DNA of 64,000 nt from Laguncularia racemosa (Eukaryota; Streptophyta; Magnoliopsida; Myrtales; Combretaceae). Under the pieces are notes generated by a model that was given only the letters and a program-made list of their open reading frames with translations, made no database searches and was not told the origin of the DNA. The position numbers and the translations under genes were made by a program. Below, piece after piece: positions 53,908 to 64,000 of this stretch (positions are counted from its first letter, which is position 1; each line of letters starts with the position of its first letter). The stretch lies in contig JBBMOL010000018.1 in the NCBI GenBank assembly GCA_037954665.1, positions 3,224,001 through 3,288,000 on the forward strand, read 5' to 3'.

Positions 53908-54585
53908 TGATATACTAAAAGCCAATTCTAATTAACAATCTTAATTGAAGATTCAATTAAGTAATTGTGCAATCAAAATTGGCATGAACCCTAATTGACA
54001 TGAAACAAGAATAAAATAAGCTCCCAATTCCTTATCAGATATAACACACTAGTTAAAATTAGGAATGACTTGTAATTGATGATGTAACTCACAACAATTC
54101 AAGCCCACTCGCTACAATCCCTAGATAGAAATTGATAAGAGTCAAAATGGAAGAGAAGAGTGCTCCCCTTTCCACGTGAAAAATAGCAGCTGCAAAATGA
54201 TTGTCCAAAAGTCCCTTTATGTTTCTTTTTACAAGTATTTACACTTGTTCTAAATATGGAAAATAACAAAAGAAAAATAGCTACATAGGGCCGATTCTTG
54301 AAGCTCTCCTTTAGTTAATTGAACACAATACAAGGTTAGTTTTGTTAATTCATTTAGGTCCGTGAATCACCCATAAACCAAGCACTAGTGTGTTTGTGTG
54401 TCATCTTGTAATATCAACATATGTACCTGATTAAATACAAAACAATTATATAAAGTAAACGAAGACACTATGTAATTGTCTTCGAGTTCCAATTATTCAA
54501 AAATATCCTTGACACTAAGTTCTGTAGTCCTCTAGCTCTTGCTCTTGTTATGGGTCTTGTAGATGTGTTGGTTTGATTCCCATCA
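53908..54585 (-). repeat. Solo LTR in element E, minus orientation
   Basis: Perfect target-site duplication GGAGA (53903-53907 and 54586-54590). The minus-strand start TGATGGGAATCAAACC resembles the B LTR (TGATAGGAATCAAAATCC), with further shared words such as GAGCAAGAGC. TATA complement GTATTTACACTTG near 54234. 678 bp, shorter than B. Confidence 0.8.
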
Positions 54586-54599
54586 GGAGAGCTCTAAGT

Positions 54600-54990
54600 A
54601 TGACCCCATCAAAAGAGGATGAGTAGTGAGAGAACTTGTTCCACATTAGACGTAAAGTGAAAGGACACTTGTGCACGTTGATTATTAATGGAGGAAGTTG
54701 CACTAATGTAGCCATGTCATCCTTGGTTAACTAGCTAAAGTTATTAACCTTCAAACATCCTTAACCTTACAAATTACATTGATTACATGAGAAGGGAGCC
54801 CTACATGTTACATAGTAAATGTGAGTGCCTATAGCAATTGGGGATAAGTACTAAGATAAGGTTTATTGTAACATGTTTCCTTTGTGTACTTCGTATATAC
54901 TACTTAGACAACCTTAGATGTTTGATTGACATGTATTACATGATGGGTACCGCAATACTTACGCGTTCTAGAATGATGGCCAAAAGGTAG
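54600..54990 (+). pseudogene. Element E protease
   Basis: GHLCTLIINGGSCTNVAMSS: the active-site Asp is replaced by Asn (N-G-G). YKLH and a decayed GRPW..D..VLHDGY-like segment follow. Inactive. Confidence 0.65.
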
Positions 54991-55139
54991 TCTTACATCC
55001 CAAGACCCATAAGGAAGTATAGGAAGCTCAAAGTTAAATAGCTCAACTGTAAAAGAAGACCCTATTTGGGGGGAGGAGTGAGCTAAAATAGGCCATGAGC
55101 TCGAATGAGCCAATATATTTTCTCTTGATCAAGTAGTTA

Positions 55140-56027
55140 TTAGAACCTACCTACCTAAACACATTGCTAAAGAGGTGAAGGATCTATTGCAAGAATTCCA
55201 TGACATATTTCCTAAGGAGTTAGTAAGTAAATTACTACCCTTATAAGGGATTGAGCATAATATTAACTTGCAACTCGATGCTTCCTTGCCCAATGGACTT
55301 TCATGCATGTATCTAAAGGAAGCCAAAGAGCTAAAATGCTAAATGGACAAGCTGATCTAAAGAGGATGTAAGAGAGAGCATAACCCCTTGTGCTATGCCC
55401 ACACTATTAAAGCCTAAGAAGGATGGTTCATAGAGAATTCACATTAATAGTCAAACTATCAATAATATTATCATTAAGTATCAATATCCAATTCCTAGAC
55501 TTGATACCATGTTAGATGAGCATGGATCTTTTCCAAAATCAACTAGAAGAGTAGTTGCCACCAGATCCTCATAGGCTAGGAGATGAATCGAAGATGGCCT
55601 TTAAGACATGCCATGGACTATATAAGTGGACTATCATGCCTTTTAGGTTGAACCATGAATTGAGCATGTTTATGAGACTCATAAATCATGTACTACATGA
55701 TATGTTAGGAAAATGTGTGGTCGTCTACTTTAAAGAAACTTTAGTCTACAATCAAGACCTATTCGACCATATAACACATTTATAAATGGTGTTTAAGGTA
55801 TTACAAACTGAGAAGCTCTTTGAGAACCTGACGAAATGTATGTTCTACCAACAAATGATGTTCTTAGGTTTTATTTTTAGTGGAGATAGAGTATAGGTAG
55901 ATGAAGAGAAGATTCAAGCAATAGTCAATTGGCTACCCCGATAAACTGTGACCATGTTTAGAAGCTTTCATAGGCTTAAAGAGCTAATTTCTTCACAACA
56001 TTAGCACTATAGTAACCTTATTGACTA
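55140..56027 (+). pseudogene. Element E reverse transcriptase (dead)
   Basis: VKDLLQEFHDIFPKELVSKL and GIEHNINLQLDASLPNG open the domain. Frameshifts follow. The frame 55555-55785 has SKMAFKTCHGLYKWTIMPF and INHVLHDMLGKCVVVYFKET, where the catalytic YxDD has become Y-F-K-E. LGF near 55865 marks the thumb side. It is interrupted by D2 at AGTTG (56028-56032). Confidence 0.8.
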
Positions 56028-56032
56028 AGTTG

Positions 56033-56851
56033 TGATGAGATCCATGATGAGAGCCAAGCCGGAAGAAGGAATGTGGATCCTCTTGAAGTGCCGCCTGGAT
56101 CGATCATAAGAAATCGAGCGAAACGATTCAAGGGAGCACTTAAAGGGTTGATAAAGGATGTCCATGAAGCCGGAAAGGATTGGAGCAATCATGAAGTTGG
56201 AACAGATTGGAACAACCATGGGAAGACCCTTGCTCTTGTACAAGTCATACCGGATACGGGGTGAAGAGGGAGTGTATTTTCAAGGCACGGTTGTGTAGGA
56301 ATCTCAAGGTTGCATAGAATCATACATGGTCAGATACATGGCTAAAAAGCACGGCCGTGTATGGAGACAAGAATTTCCACAAAATCATACATGGCCAAAG
56401 TACACGGTCGTATATCCCACGCCGACCATCATGTCTTGTTTGTTATTTTTACGCACTTATTGAAGTGGCGTCATTTTGGACTTGTATTTTTACGAATTGT
56501 AACCCTAGTATAAAGCTCCCAGGGTTTAGAATAGAGAGAAAATATACATCTTAGAACTTTGAAAACACTTTTGAGAGGCTCCTCTCTGGGTTCTTTAAGA
56601 ACTAACTAGAACTTATCGGATTAATTTCTGTGGCGTTCATCCCGACTTATCAATCGGTCTTTCATCCCGATTGTGGCGTCTTCATATTATACCAAGGTTC
56701 TTGTCTCGCTTATAAACAACGGGTCGCGGTTTCCACTTGAGGGTGTTTGGGCATCTTGGGTAACAAATTCCGAACGTATTCTTATTGGGTTTCGTCACAC
56801 GTTGGCGTGGTTCGTATCAGTTAGGAATCCGATCAAACTGATCTCGCATCA
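56033..56851 (+). repeat. Element D2 5' LTR
   Basis: TGATGAGATCC..CTCGCATCA. Compared with D1 it has an extra 32-base end module after TTCGTATCA (56820-56851), starting with GTTAGGAATCCGATC, a decayed PBS copy. TATA box at 56508-56514. It has fewer 52-bp-type repeats than D1. Confidence 0.9.
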
Positions 56852-56854
56852 GTT

Positions 56855-56866
56855 TGGTATCAGAGC
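56855..56866 (+). other. Element D2 primer-binding site
   Basis: TGGTATCAGAGC, perfect iMet type. Confidence 0.85.
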
Positions 56867-57344
56867 TTAGGTTTGTCAAAACATCAATTCGGTTTGAGGA
56901 AGGTAACATCAAAACCCTAACTCCAATCATTCATATCAATTGTTAGTATTCAATTTCATAGTATTAATTGTCTATTGAAAGTGTAGCATCTACTAGTCGA
57001 TTTGTTACAAAAAAAAAAAGGAAGAATCACGACAAAAAAAGAAAGAAAAGAAAAGAGAAACGTGATCAAGAGCAACAACAAAGACAAAAAAAAAATCGGA
57101 TAGAAAAAGAGAAAAAAAATTTACGAACCCTAGAGTTGTTTTGAATTCTACGGAAAGGAATTGGTGTAGTTTGGGTTAGTTCCAAGAGAATTGAGAGGAG
57201 GAATTGGCGAGTTGATATCATCATTGTTTGTGAGAATACACGAGTGACTGTGTGATATCATTTGAGAAAAACACGTAAGGGAGTGTATCGGGAGGCTTGA
57301 TCATATACATATTTGTGTTAGTACTAATCTTTTCTGCAGGAACT
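56867..57344 (+). other. Element D2 leader
   Basis: Purine-rich with poly-A runs, collinear with D1. Confidence 0.7.
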
Positions 57345-58430
57345 ATGTTAAGGCAACATTCTCCTAAAGGTGAGAGGGGAAGGTTTGATGCTCGGTTAGT
57401 GATTGAGGCGTTGAGGGGTGAAATGAAGAGAATATTTCAGGAGGGAATGGAACAAATTCATGAGACGGTAGAGCAAAGACTAGAGCAATCCACAAACGTC
57501 TTCCAAGGGCATAAGAGGGAGAGTCGTTCTAGGAGAGTACGAAGGGGTGGAGATGAAATGTCGGATGATGACTTTCATGAGCCTTCTGTCGGGACTTATA
57601 GAGGTTATAGTGGTCGGAATAGAGGAACTAGGGATTGGGAAGATAGAGGAGATAGGAATAGAGAGGATGATCAATTGAGTAGCATAAAGATGAAGATTCC
57701 TCCTTTTCAAGGGAAGAATGATCCTGAGGCGTACTTAAAGTGGGAGAAGAAGGTAAAGATAGTGTTTGATTGTCATAACTATAGTGGGAGAAAGAAAGTG
57801 AAACTTGCTGCCATTGATTTTTCGGATTATGCCATAGTGTGGTGGGATAAACTAATGTTGACTAGAAGAAGGAATGGCGAGCCACCTATTGAGTCTTGGG
57901 AAGAGATGAAAAGGGTGATGAAGAAGCAGTTTGTGCCTGCGTATTACTATCGTGAATTGCACAACAAATTGCAAACTCTTAGGCAGGGAAGTCGAAGTGT
58001 GGATGAGTATTTCAAGGAGATGGAGGTCACTATGATTAGGGCGAATGTAGAGGAGGATAGAGAGGCTACCATAGATAGGTTTCTTGCTGGGTTGAATAGA
58101 GAAATCCAAAATGTTGTTGAATTACAGCATTATGTAAAATTGGTGGATATGGTCCATATGGCTATAAAGGTTGAGAACCAACACAAGCGGAAAGGCAGTA
58201 GTACTGCACGGTTTCAACAGGGTACTGGTTCATCCACCTCGAAGACTAACCAATGGAAGAAGGAAGAAAAGCCATTACCCACTAAACCAAAAGGAGAGCC
58301 GAGGCAAACGGGTTCTACTCCTAGTAACTGAGGTAATCCTAGTTCTTCTACTTCTAGAAATCGTGACATTAGATGTTTTAAATGCCAAGGTAGAGGCCAT
58401 ATTGCTAGTTAATGTCCGAATAGGCGTGTT
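57345..58430 (+). pseudogene. Element D2 Gag
   Basis: MLRQHSPKGERGRFDARLV start. An amphipathic helical stretch (MKRIFQEGMEQIHETVEQRL) suggests a coiled coil. A basic Arg/Ser region follows. The capsid-like domain has KMKIPPFQGKNDPEAYLKWE, KVKLAAIDFSDYAIVWWDKL and MKKQFVPAYYYRELHNKLQT. It is open for 328 codons to TGA at 58329-58331. The zinc knuckle CFKCQGRGHIAS is cut by TAA (58410-58412) just before its last Cys. The D1 copy has Gln at both stop positions. Confidence 0.9.
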
Positions 58431-59498
58431 ATGATTTTGCGTGATGATGGTGAGTATGAGACTGAGGGGGATAGTGAAGAAGAGGATATGCCTCCATTAG
58501 AGGATGCTAGTGACAATGAGGAGCCTGCAATGGGAAGGCTAGTGGCAGTAGTGAAGCGAGCTTTGAATGTGCAGGTGAAGGAAGAAGAGGAGGTGCAAAG
58601 GGAGAATATATTTCATACTAGATGTTATCTAGGAGATCATATTTGCAGTTTGATCATTTATGGAAGAAGTTGCACTAATGTAGTGAGTAATTTTATTGTT
58701 GAGAGGCTGGGGCTCAAAACTGTTAGACACCCTAGTCCATATAAATTGCAGTGGTTGAATGAGAGTGGTGAGACTAAGGTGAGTAAGCAAGCATTGATTG
58801 GTTTTCGCATTGGTAGGTATGAGGATGAGGTGTTATGTGATGTAGTGCCAATGCAAGCATGTCATGTGTTGTTGGGGAGGCCATGGCAATTTGATAGGAA
58901 GGTTGTTCATGATGGCTTTTCTAACAAGTATACGTTTGTTCACCAAGGGAAAAGCTTTAATCTTAAACCGTTAACACCTAAACAAGTGTATGAGGATCAG
59001 TTGCAACTACAACAGTCTTTTGCAAAACATAAGGTGAGTGAAAAGCAGAGGGAGAGTGAGAGAGCAAAAGACAATGAGAAAGAAAAGGAATACAAAAGTC
59101 AATATCAAAAGGAAAAGGAGAGAAAGGCTAGAAAGAGTGTGAGAGACCAAGTTGAAGGGGGATCAACTTTAGTGGTGAGCGAAAAGGAGAGTGCAACCTT
59201 GCAAAAGGAGAGTTGTGTGGCAAGAGCGAGTGTAGTAAGGAGAGCTTTAGTGATGAGGCAACCTATATTGTTGCTGGTTTTTAAAGAAACATGTTTGACT
59301 ACTAATGAACTATCTAACTCTTTGCCTAATGTGGTTGCGTCTCTTATGCAGGACTTTGAAGATGTCTTCCCTGAGGAGATTCGAAAGGGATTACCACCTA
59401 TCCGTGGTATTGAGCACCAGATTGACCTTGTACCCGAAGCATCGATTCCAAACAAGTTAGCTTATAGGAGCAATCCAGATGAGACAAAGGAACTCTAA
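58431..59498 (+). pseudogene. Element D2 protease and linker
   Basis: An open segment in the same frame as Gag. Acidic linker, then the protease with CYLGDHICSLIIYGRSCTNV. The catalytic D-G/S-G of D1 (D-G-G) is Y-G-R here, so the active-site Asp is lost. HVLLGRPWQFDRKVVHDGF follows. A 60-residue charged linker rich in K and E leads to QDFEDVFPEEIRKGLPP and GIEHQIDLVPEASIPNK, the start of reverse transcriptase. TAA at 59496-59498 replaces Gln. Confidence 0.9.
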
Positions 59499-60760
59499 AG
59501 GCAGGTCGATGAATTAATGGAGAAGGGGTACGTGAGAGAAAGCATGAGTCCATATGCAATGCCTGTGATTTTGGTGCCTAAGAAGGATGGGACATGGAGA
59601 ATGTGTGTTAACTGCCGCGCCATCAACAACATTACGGTAAAGTATCGTCATCCCATTCCTCGCTTAGATGACATGTTAGATGAGTTACATAGGTCTAGTG
59701 TCTTTTCCAAAATTGATCTGAAAAGTGGATATCACCAAATTAGAATGAAAGAAGGTGATGAATGGAAAACCGCATTCAAAACAAAATATGGATTGTATGA
59801 GTGGTTAGTAATGCCTTTCGGTTTAACTAACGCACCTAGTACTTTTATGAGACTTATGAACCATGTTTTGAGGACTTTTATTGGCAAATTTGTGGTTATC
59901 TATTTTGATGATATCCTTATTTACAGCAAGAGTTTGGAAGATCATATATCTCACTTGAGGGATGTTTTAGAAGTGCTTCGAAAGGAGCAATTATATGCTA
60001 ACCTCAAGAAGTGCAATTTTTGCACAAACAAAATTGTGTTTCTTGGCTTTGTTGTTAGTGCATAGGGAATACAGGTTGAAGAAGAAAAGATTTGTACGAT
60101 CCAAGAATGGCTTAATCCAACTACTGTAAGTCATGTGCGGAGTTTCCTTGGACTAGCAAGCTTTTATAGGAGATTTGTGAAGGATTTCAGCACCATTGCA
60201 GCACCACTTACTGAGGTAATTAAGAAGAACGTGGGGTTCCGATGGGGAAAGCAATAAGAGAAGGCCTTTCAGACGCTTAAAAATAAGCTGACTCTGGCGC
60301 CATTACTTGCTTTAGCTAACTTTGCTAAAACGTTTGAAATTGAGTGTGATGCTTCAGGATTAAGTATTGGAGCAGTGCTTATGCAGGAGAGAAGACCAAT
60401 CGCATTCTTTAGTGAGAAGCTGAGTGGGGCAACCTTGAACTACCCTACTTATGACAAGGAGTTATATGCATTGGTTCGAGCCTTGGAGACGTGGCAACAT
60501 TACCTTTGGCCAAAAGAGTTCGTGATCCACACTGATCATGAATCTTTGAAGTACTTGAAAGGGCAACACAAGCTAAACAAAAGGCATGCTCGTTGGGTGG
60601 AGTTCATCGAAACATTTCCATATGTCATCCACTACAAGCAAGGTAAAGAGAATGTTGTTGCTGATGCACTTTCTAGAAGGTATACTCTTACCTCTACTCT
60701 TAGCTCTAGACTGCTTGGTTTTGAGCACATTAAGGAATTGTATGCTATTGATCGCGATTT
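59499..60760 (+). pseudogene. Element D2 reverse transcriptase and RNase H
   Basis: Reverse transcriptase: VILVPKKDGTWRMCVNCRAI, FSKIDLKSGYHQIRMKEGD, MPFGLTNAPSTFMRLMNHVL and the catalytic VVIYFDDILIYS (Asp pair about 59907-59912), all intact. Stops at 60063-60065 (TAG) and 60255-60257 (TAA). RNase H: FEIECDASGLSIGAVLMQE, YDKELYALVRALETWQHYL and FVIHTDHESLKYLKGQ keep the D, E, D residues of the Ty3-type domain. GKENVVADALSRR ends the domain. It copies element RNA into DNA in the particle. Confidence 0.93.
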
Positions 60761-61960
60761 TTGTGAAGAGTATGTGCATTGTGAGAAGAGTGGTCATGGT
60801 AAATTTTATAAGCATGAAGGATTCTTGTTTAGGGAAAATAAACTATGCATTCCGAATTGTTCTTTAAGAGAATTATTAGTGAGGGAGTCTCATGGAGGAG
60901 GTTTAATGGGGCATTTTGGAGTAGCTAAAACCTTAGGGGTATTGCAGGAACACTTCTATTGGCCTCACATGAAAAGAGATGTTGAGAGGATTTGTGAGTG
61001 ATGTGTCACGTGTAAGCAAGCGAAATCTAGAGTCCAACCTCAAGGGCTTTATACCCCACTTCCCATTCCTCATGAGCCTTAGGTAGATATTTCCATAGAT
61101 TTTGTGTTAGGATTACCCAGGTCTAGACATGGTCGGGATTCTATTTTTGTAGTTGTGGATAGATTCTCCAAGATGGCACATTTCATTCCTTGTCACAAAA
61201 CGGATGATGCTTGTAATATTGCTAATTTATTCTTTAGGGAAGTTGTGAGATTACATGGTATGCCTAGAACAATCGTATCTGATAGAGATGCTATGTTCTT
61301 AAGCTACTTCTAGAAGACCTTGTGGATTAAGTTAGGAACTAAGTTATTGTTCTCTACTACTTGTCATCCACAGACTGATGGTCAAACTGAGGTAGTAAAT
61401 CGAACTTTATCTACTTTGTTGAGGGCTGTAATTAAAAAGAATATTAAAAGTTGGGAGGATTGTTTGCCGCATGTTAAATTTGCCTATAACAGTATAGTGT
61501 ATTCTGCTACTAAATTTACTCCTTTTGAAATTGTGTATGGTTTTAATCCATTGACTCCTTTGGATTTATCACCTTTGCCTATTTCTGAGTATGTTAATTT
61601 AGATGGCAAGAAGAAAGCCGAATTTGTTAAATAGATCCATGAGAAGGCAAGGTTGAACATTGAGCGACGAATAGAGCAGTATGTGAAACAAGCCAACAAG
61701 GGTCGTCGACAAGCTGTCTTTGAACCTGGAGATTGGGTTTGGGTTCACAAGTGCAAAGAGCGGTTTCCCGTGCAGTGTCGATCTAAACTACTTCCTAGAG
61801 GCGATGGACCATTTCAAATTCTTGAGCGCATCAACGATAATGCATACAAAATAGATTTTCCTAGTGAGTATCAAGTAAGTGCCACATTTAATGTTACTGA
61901 TCTGAGTCCTTTTGATGTAGGTGATGATTTAAGGACAAATCCTTTTCAAGAGGAGGGGAA
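60761..61960 (+). pseudogene. Element D2 integrase
   Basis: HHCC zinc domain: H.. in LLVRESHGGGLMGHFGVAKT and, after TGA (60999-61001), CVTCKQAK. Core D-D-E: ISIDFVLGLP (after TAG at 61080-61082), IVSDRDAMF, and HPQTDGQTEVVNRTL. TAG codons at 61311-61313 and 61632-61634 replace Trp and probably Gln. The C-terminal domain AVFEPGDWVWVHKCKERF is intact. There is no chromodomain. The protein continues as DLRTNPFQEEGND into the LTR. Integrase inserts the cDNA into the host chromosome. Confidence 0.9.
61948..61960 (+). other. Element D2 polypurine tract
   Basis: AAGAGGAGGGGAA directly before the 3' LTR. Confidence 0.75.
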
Positions 61961-62765
61961 TGATGAGATCCATGATGAGAGCCAAGTCAGAAGAAGGAAT
62001 GTGGATCCTTTTGAAGTGCCGCCTGGACCGATCACAAGCGAGCGAAACGATTCAAGGAAGCACTTAACGGGTTGATAAAGGATGTCCATGAAGCCAGAAA
62101 GGATTGGAGAAATCATGACGTTGGAACAGAATGGAACAACCATGGGAAGACCCTTGCTCTTATATAAGTCATACTGGATACGGGGTGAAGAGGGCGTGTA
62201 TTTTTAAGGCACGGCCGTGTAGGAATCTCAAGGTTGCACAGAATCATACACGGCCAGACACACGGCTAAAAGGCACGGCCGTGTATGGAGACAAGAATTT
62301 CCACAGAATCATACACGGCAAAAGTACACGGCCGTGTATCCCACGCCGGCCATCATGTCTTGTTTGTTATTTTTAAGCACTTATTGAAGTGGTGTCATTT
62401 TGGACTTTTATTTTTATGAATTGTAACCCTAGTATAAAGCTCCTAGGGTTTAGAATAGAGAGAAAACATACATCTTAGAACATTGAAAACACTTTTGAGA
62501 GGCTCCTCTCTTGGTTCTTTAAGAACTAACTAGAACTCATCGGATTAATTTTCATCCCGACTTATCAATCGGTCTTTCATCCCGATTGTGGCGTCTTCAT
62601 ATTATACCAAGGTTCTTATCTCGCTTATAGATAACGGGTCGCGGTTTCACTTGAGGGTGTTTGGGCATCTTAGGTAACGAATTCCAAACGTATTGGTATT
62701 GGGTTTCGTCACACGTTGGCGTGGTTCGTATCAGTTAGGAATCCGATCAAACCGATCTCGCATCA
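61961..62765 (+). repeat. Element D2 3' LTR
   Basis: Like the 5' LTR, including the extra end module (GTTAGGAATCCGATC at 62734-62748). A 4-base loss near 62037 shifts the LTR-encoded extension, and a 14-base-scale loss occurs near 62550. Confidence 0.9.
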
Positions 62766-63479
62766 AGTTGACTGAGAAAGGAGAGAAGTTTAGATGGACA
62801 AACCAAGCATAGAAGAGCTTTAAAGAGGTTAAAGAGAAGTTCACTATTGTTCCAACACTTATCTTGTTGAACTTTAAGAAGGTGTTTGAGCTAAAGTGTG
62901 ATGCATCATGGGTTAGGATGAGAGCTATTCTTATGCAAGAGTGATGACTCGCTACTTACTTCGCTGAAAAGCTTAGTTATGTCACATTGAACTACATAGC
63001 ATATGACAAGGTGTTTTACTCCTTAATATAAGCACTCATTATGTGTCATCACTACCTCTTACCTCACGAATTTGTTATCTATACTAACCATGAGTCACTG
63101 AAGTACTGGTGAGGTCAACAAAAGTTATCACATCAATAAGCCAAGTAGGTCAAGTTCTTAGAGACCTTACTTATGATCAGGTTAAAGAAAAGGAGTGCAA
63201 ACATAATGGTCGATGCCTTATCCAGAAGAAATGAATTGATTACTGTGATGTAGACTAAAATCTTAGGTTTTGGGTTGTTAGCTAAGTAGTATAAACAAGA
63301 TGGTTATTTTAGACTCATTGTAGTTAGATGTAATTCAAGAGTAATAGTTAATGGGTTTTATATGGAGAAGGCATACTTATTTAAGAATGGGTGACTGTGT
63401 ATATTGGCTAGTTCGATGAGGGAGTTATTGGTTTTAGAGGCTCGAGTTAGAGGGTTAGCAGGATATTTTGCGGTGAAGA
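62766..63479 (+). pseudogene. Element E RNase H and start of integrase
   Basis: Resumes after D2. KKVFELKCDASWVRMRAILM (RNase H), AYDKVFYS, EFVIYTNHESLKYW (Asp of HTDHES changed to Asn), IMVDALSRRNELITV, then YLFKNG and SMRELLVLEARVRGLAGYF, the beginning of the integrase zinc domain with its His lost. Interrupted at 63480 by a D LTR. Confidence 0.8.
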
Positions 63480-64000
63480 TGATGAGACCCATGATGAGAG
63501 CCAAGCCGGAAGAAGGAATGTGGATCCTCTTGAAGTGCCGCCTGGACTGATCACAAGAAATCGAGCGAAACGATTCAAGGAAGCACTTAACGGGTTGATA
63601 AAGGATGTCCACGAAGTCGGAAAGGATTGGAGCAATCATGAAGTTGGAAAGGATTGGAACAACCATGGGAATGCCCTTGCTCTTGTACAAGTCATAACGG
63701 ATACGAGATGAAGAGGGCATGTCTTTTCAAGGCACGGTCGTGTAGGAGTCTCAAGGTTACACAGAATCATACATGGCCATATACACGGCTAAAAGGCACG
63801 GCCGTGTATAGTGTTAAGAATTTCCACAGAATCATACACGGTCAAAGTACACGGCCAAAGTACACAGCCGTGTATCTCTCCGACGCCGGCCTTCATGTCT
63901 TGTTTTGTTATTTTTACGCACTTATTGAAGTGACGTCGTTTTGGGCCTTTTATTGTTGTGAATTGTAAACCCTAATATAAAGCTCCTAAGGTTTAGAACA
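63480..64000 (+). repeat. 5' part of another family D LTR, cut by the window end
   Basis: Starts TGATGAGACCC and encodes the LTR extension again (GLITRNRAKRFKEALNGL, ending at 63711). CGTGTA/TACACG motifs follow, then the TATA region near 63975. Whether it is a full element or a solo LTR lies outside the window. Confidence 0.85.

Larger units (their letters stand above)
56033..62765 (+). mobile_element. Element D2: near-complete CRM-like Ty3/gypsy element
   Basis: Perfect target-site duplication AGTTG (56028-56032 and 62766-62770). LTRs of 819 and 805 bp, PBS, leader, polyprotein, polypurine tract. The polyprotein keeps one reading frame from 57345 to the 3' LTR and is broken only by nine stop codons. 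It has all domains in Ty3 order: Gag, protease, reverse transcriptase, RNase H, integrase, with no chromodomain. It is the best candidate here for the former enzyme source of the gag-protease elements, though this copy is dead. Confidence 0.92.
51960..63479 (+). mobile_element. Element E: old full-type Ty3/gypsy element with insertions
   Basis: Plus-strand order: LTR end (52467), degraded PBS, gag, protease, reverse transcriptase, RNase H, start of integrase, cut by a new D LTR at 63480. It is opened by a minus-strand solo LTR (53908-54585) and by D2 (56033-62765). It is heavily mutated with many stops, so older than its insertions. The left end of the LTR is not resolved. Confidence 0.75.

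Noticed and set aside
59105..59455. 116-residue minus-strand frame in D2
   Set aside because: Antisense shadow of the D2 linker and reverse-transcriptase start, which has clear sense-strand homology.
61653..62075. Chromodomain at the end of the D2 integrase
   Set aside because: After the SH3-like C-terminal part the protein runs straight into the acidic tail and LTR extension. No chromodomain aromatic motif is seen.

Overview
The window looks like repeat-dominated, AT-rich nuclear DNA from a flowering plant, probably a eudicot. It holds decayed pieces of two conserved plant housekeeping genes (26S proteasome ATPase RPT2 and the tethering golgin GC6/p115), a fragment of an endogenous caulimovirid, and from about 8.2 kb onward almost nothing but nested Ty3/gypsy LTR retrotransposons. 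I see no complete host gene, no rRNA or tRNA gene, no CRISPR array and no prokaryotic feature. The species cannot be named from this sequence.

Layout. 0-2.5 kb: RPT2 pseudogene (+), then the first exon of a GC6-like gene (-) with a CT-rich leader. 3.2-4.4 kb: caulimovirid movement-protein remnant (-) beside a TA/TATG repeat. 5.3-5.7 kb: a possible small membrane protein. 8.2-10.7 kb: decayed gag/protease element (-). 11.2-26.3 kb: element A (TSD GTTTC), carrying element B in its 5' LTR, element C in its leader and a solo LTR of family D in its gag. 28.2-33.6 kb: element D1 (TSD CACTT). 34.0-51.3 kb: an old minus-strand element and its leader, opened by a copia-like solo LTR (TSD ATACA) that itself holds element G (TSD ATTGG), and further by element F (TSD TTTAC) and element H. 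52.0-63.5 kb: old element E (+), opened by a minus-strand solo LTR (TSD GGAGA) and by element D2 (TSD AGTTG). 63.48 kb to the end: the 5' LTR of another D copy that leaves the window.

How the parts relate. Only D2, D1 (partly) and E carry reverse transcriptase, RNase H or integrase. Elements A, C, F, G and H have gag and protease but no polymerase, and B has lost gag too. In these elements the protease runs almost directly into a conserved tail (DLR.N.F...GDD.N) that overlaps the polypurine tract and the first bases of the LTR. They look like a set of non-autonomous families that would need enzymes from relatives such as D. D has no chromodomain and its integrase frame continues into the LTR, as known for plant centromeric (CRM-type) elements, so the locus may be pericentromeric.

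The most unusual pattern is in the LTR ends. In families A, B, G and in one of two D subfamilies, the 3' end of the LTR contains one or more older copies of the LTR terminus followed by a tRNA-iMet-type primer-binding site. This is what repeated relocation of the primer-binding site to a downstream duplicate would leave, with the LTR growing by one module each time. D1 and D2 appear to show the state before and after one such step. Coordinates and target-site duplications were read by eye. Family assignments rest on motif recognition, without any database search.
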